NCBI GenBank assembly: GCA_025363025.1
Contig: JANYEO010000244.1
Span: forward strand, 1 to 6,237
Direction: 5' to 3'
Length of the DNA stretch: 6,237 bases
DNA from: Opitutia bacterium
GTDB taxonomy: Bacteria > Verrucomicrobiota > Verrucomicrobiia > Opitutales > JANYEO01
Below the pieces are notes generated by a model. That model searched no databases. It saw nothing but the letters and a program-made list of their open reading frames with translations, and was not told the DNA's origin. Shown piece after piece: positions 5,211 through 6,237 of this stretch; within the stretch, counting starts at the first letter, position 1, and the number at the start of each line of letters is the position of its first letter. The position numbers were made by a program, and so were the translations under genes.

Positions 5211-6237
5211 ATGTTTGATACTTTAACAGACCACATGTCCAAGGCCATCCGCAGTTTGCGGGGCCTTTCTAAGTTAACCGAAGCCAACGTATCGGAGGCT
5301 TTGCAGGAAGTCCGCACGGCTTTGCTCTCAGCAGATGTTCACTTCAAGGTCGTGGGCAACTTTATTGAAACGGTTAAAGCCCAGTGCCTTGGGGCAAAAG
5401 TCACCGAAGGGGTGAACCCGGGGCAGATGATTATTAAAATCCTCAATGACGAGCTGGCAAAGCTCCTGGGCGAGGGGGCGGTAGATTTACCGGAAAAGCG
5501 GCCGCTCAAAGTCATGATGGTGGGCCTCCACGGCGCGGGGAAGACGACGAGTGCCGGGAAGCTCGTCATGCGTTTAAAAAAGAAGGGCTATAACCCTGCC
5601 CTTATCGCGTGCGATGTGTATCGCCCGGCCGCTATCGACCAGCTAGAGTATATTGCCAAGCAGTCAGGTGCATTCTTTTATGCAAACCGTGGCACGCAGG
5701 ATGTCCTCAAAATCGCGCGGGAAGGCCTCCGCGAAGCCGCTTTAAATGGGTCGGATCTTATTATATTCGATACCGCTGGCCGATTGCAAATTGATGAGCC
5801 TTTAATTCAGGAAATTAAATCCCTCCGTACGATTGTAGACCCAGACGAAGTCTTCCTTGTGGCCGATAGCGCTTTAGGGCAAGAGGCGGTCAATGTGGCC
5901 AAGCATTTCCATGAAGCTGTCAGCCTTACGGGGATTATTTTAACAAAGCTCGATGGCGATGCCCGCGGGGGGGCAGCCCTCTCTATGAAGGCGATTACGG
6001 GCGTGCCCATTCGCTTCTTAGGTACTGGGGAGAAGTTAGATCAATTAGAGCTCTTCCATGCAGATCGTATGGCCCAGCGCATCCTCGGCATGGGGGACGT
6101 CGTCTCATTAGTTGAGAAAGCGCAGGAAATTATTTCGGAAAAAGATGCCGCTAAAATGGCCGAGAAGATCCGCCGTTCGGAGTTTACTTTAAACGACTTC
6201 CTCGTCCAAATGCAGCAAATGAAGCAAATGGGCCCCA
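5211..6237 (+). CDS. ffh: Signal recognition particle GTPase Ffh (SRP54), 5' part, cut by window end
   Basis: Ffh binds signal sequences on ribosomes together with SRP RNA and docks with FtsY to deliver membrane proteins to the translocon. The window holds 342 codons of an expected 440-480. The N domain (about 1-95) starts MFDTLTDHMSKAIRSLRG and contains the ALLSADV stretch (37-43). The GTPase domain shows the P-loop GLHGAGKT (105-112), DVYRPAA (135-141), DTAGR (187-191), TKLDGDARGG (245-254, specific to SRP GTPases) and GTGEKLDQLE (271-280). Residues from about 320 (KIRRSEFTLNDFLVQMQQM) begin the methionine-rich M domain, which lies mostly beyond the edge. No stop or frameshift is seen. Having the conserved N domain begin directly at the ATG at 5211 supports that start; a clear Shine-Dalgarno is lacking (CAGAG lies about 12 bases upstream). 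No SRP RNA gene is recognised nearby. Confidence 0.96.
   Translation, partial: MFDTLTDHMSKAIRSLRGLSKLTEANVSEALQEVRTALLSADVHFKVVGNFIETVKAQCLGAKVTEGVNPGQMIIKILNDELAKLLGEGAVDLPEKRPLKVMMVGLHGAGKTTSAGKLVMRLKKKGYNPALIACDVYRPAAIDQLEYIAKQSGAFFYANRGTQDVLKIAREGLREAALNGSDLIIFDTAGRLQIDEPLIQEIKSLRTIVDPDEVFLVADSALGQEAVNVAKHFHEAVSLTGIILTKLDGDARGGAALSMKAITGVPIRFLGTGEKLDQLELFHADRMAQRILGMGDVVSLVEKAQEIISEKDAAKMAEKIRRSEFTLNDFLVQMQQMKQMGP

Overview
The window looks like an ordinary bacterial chromosome segment, most likely from a verrucomicrobial (Opitutae-like) bacterium. This placement is inferred from how the HU/IHF-like protein, PriA and Ffh read. The HU/IHF protein, for example, has the NLTKRDIV start and a GRNPNKPETDV arm, which I associate with that group rather than with proteobacterial IhfA/IhfB. 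No tree was built, so the placement is tentative. None of the four gene starts has a convincing Shine-Dalgarno sequence.

Layout from left to right. (1) Positions 1-107 hold a palindromic intergenic repeat that probably begins before the window. (2) Positions 194-415 (minus) hold a decayed remnant of what looks like an IS1-type transposase N-terminal helix-turn-helix region. (3) Positions 416-591 are AT-rich and non-coding, with a 12-bp perfect palindrome upstream of the next gene. (4) Positions 592-897 (plus) encode a complete HU/IHF-family nucleoid protein, followed by a strong intrinsic terminator. (5) A second strong terminator faces the other way and ends the minus-strand gene at 1076-2443, which encodes an exported, low-complexity protein of unknown function. 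(6) Positions 2444-2684 form a divergent promoter region with small hairpins. (7) Positions 2685-4949 (plus) encode complete PriA, the replication-restart helicase. (8) Positions 4948-5070 hold a second copy of the repeat: a 123-bp element with perfect 22-bp inverted ends that overlaps the last two bases of priA. (9) From 5211 to the window edge lies the 5' three quarters of ffh, the SRP GTPase; most of its M domain is cut off.

The genes are housekeeping functions (nucleoid structure, replication restart, co-translational membrane targeting) plus one lineage-specific exported protein, and they do not form an obvious functional module. The signal least explained by standard annotation is the palindromic repeat family: two copies, 91% identical over 88 ungapped bases by my count, one beside transposase debris and one tight against priA. 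It looks like a non-autonomous, hairpin-forming mobile repeat (MITE- or REP-like). I see no new defence system, CRISPR array, tRNA or rRNA.
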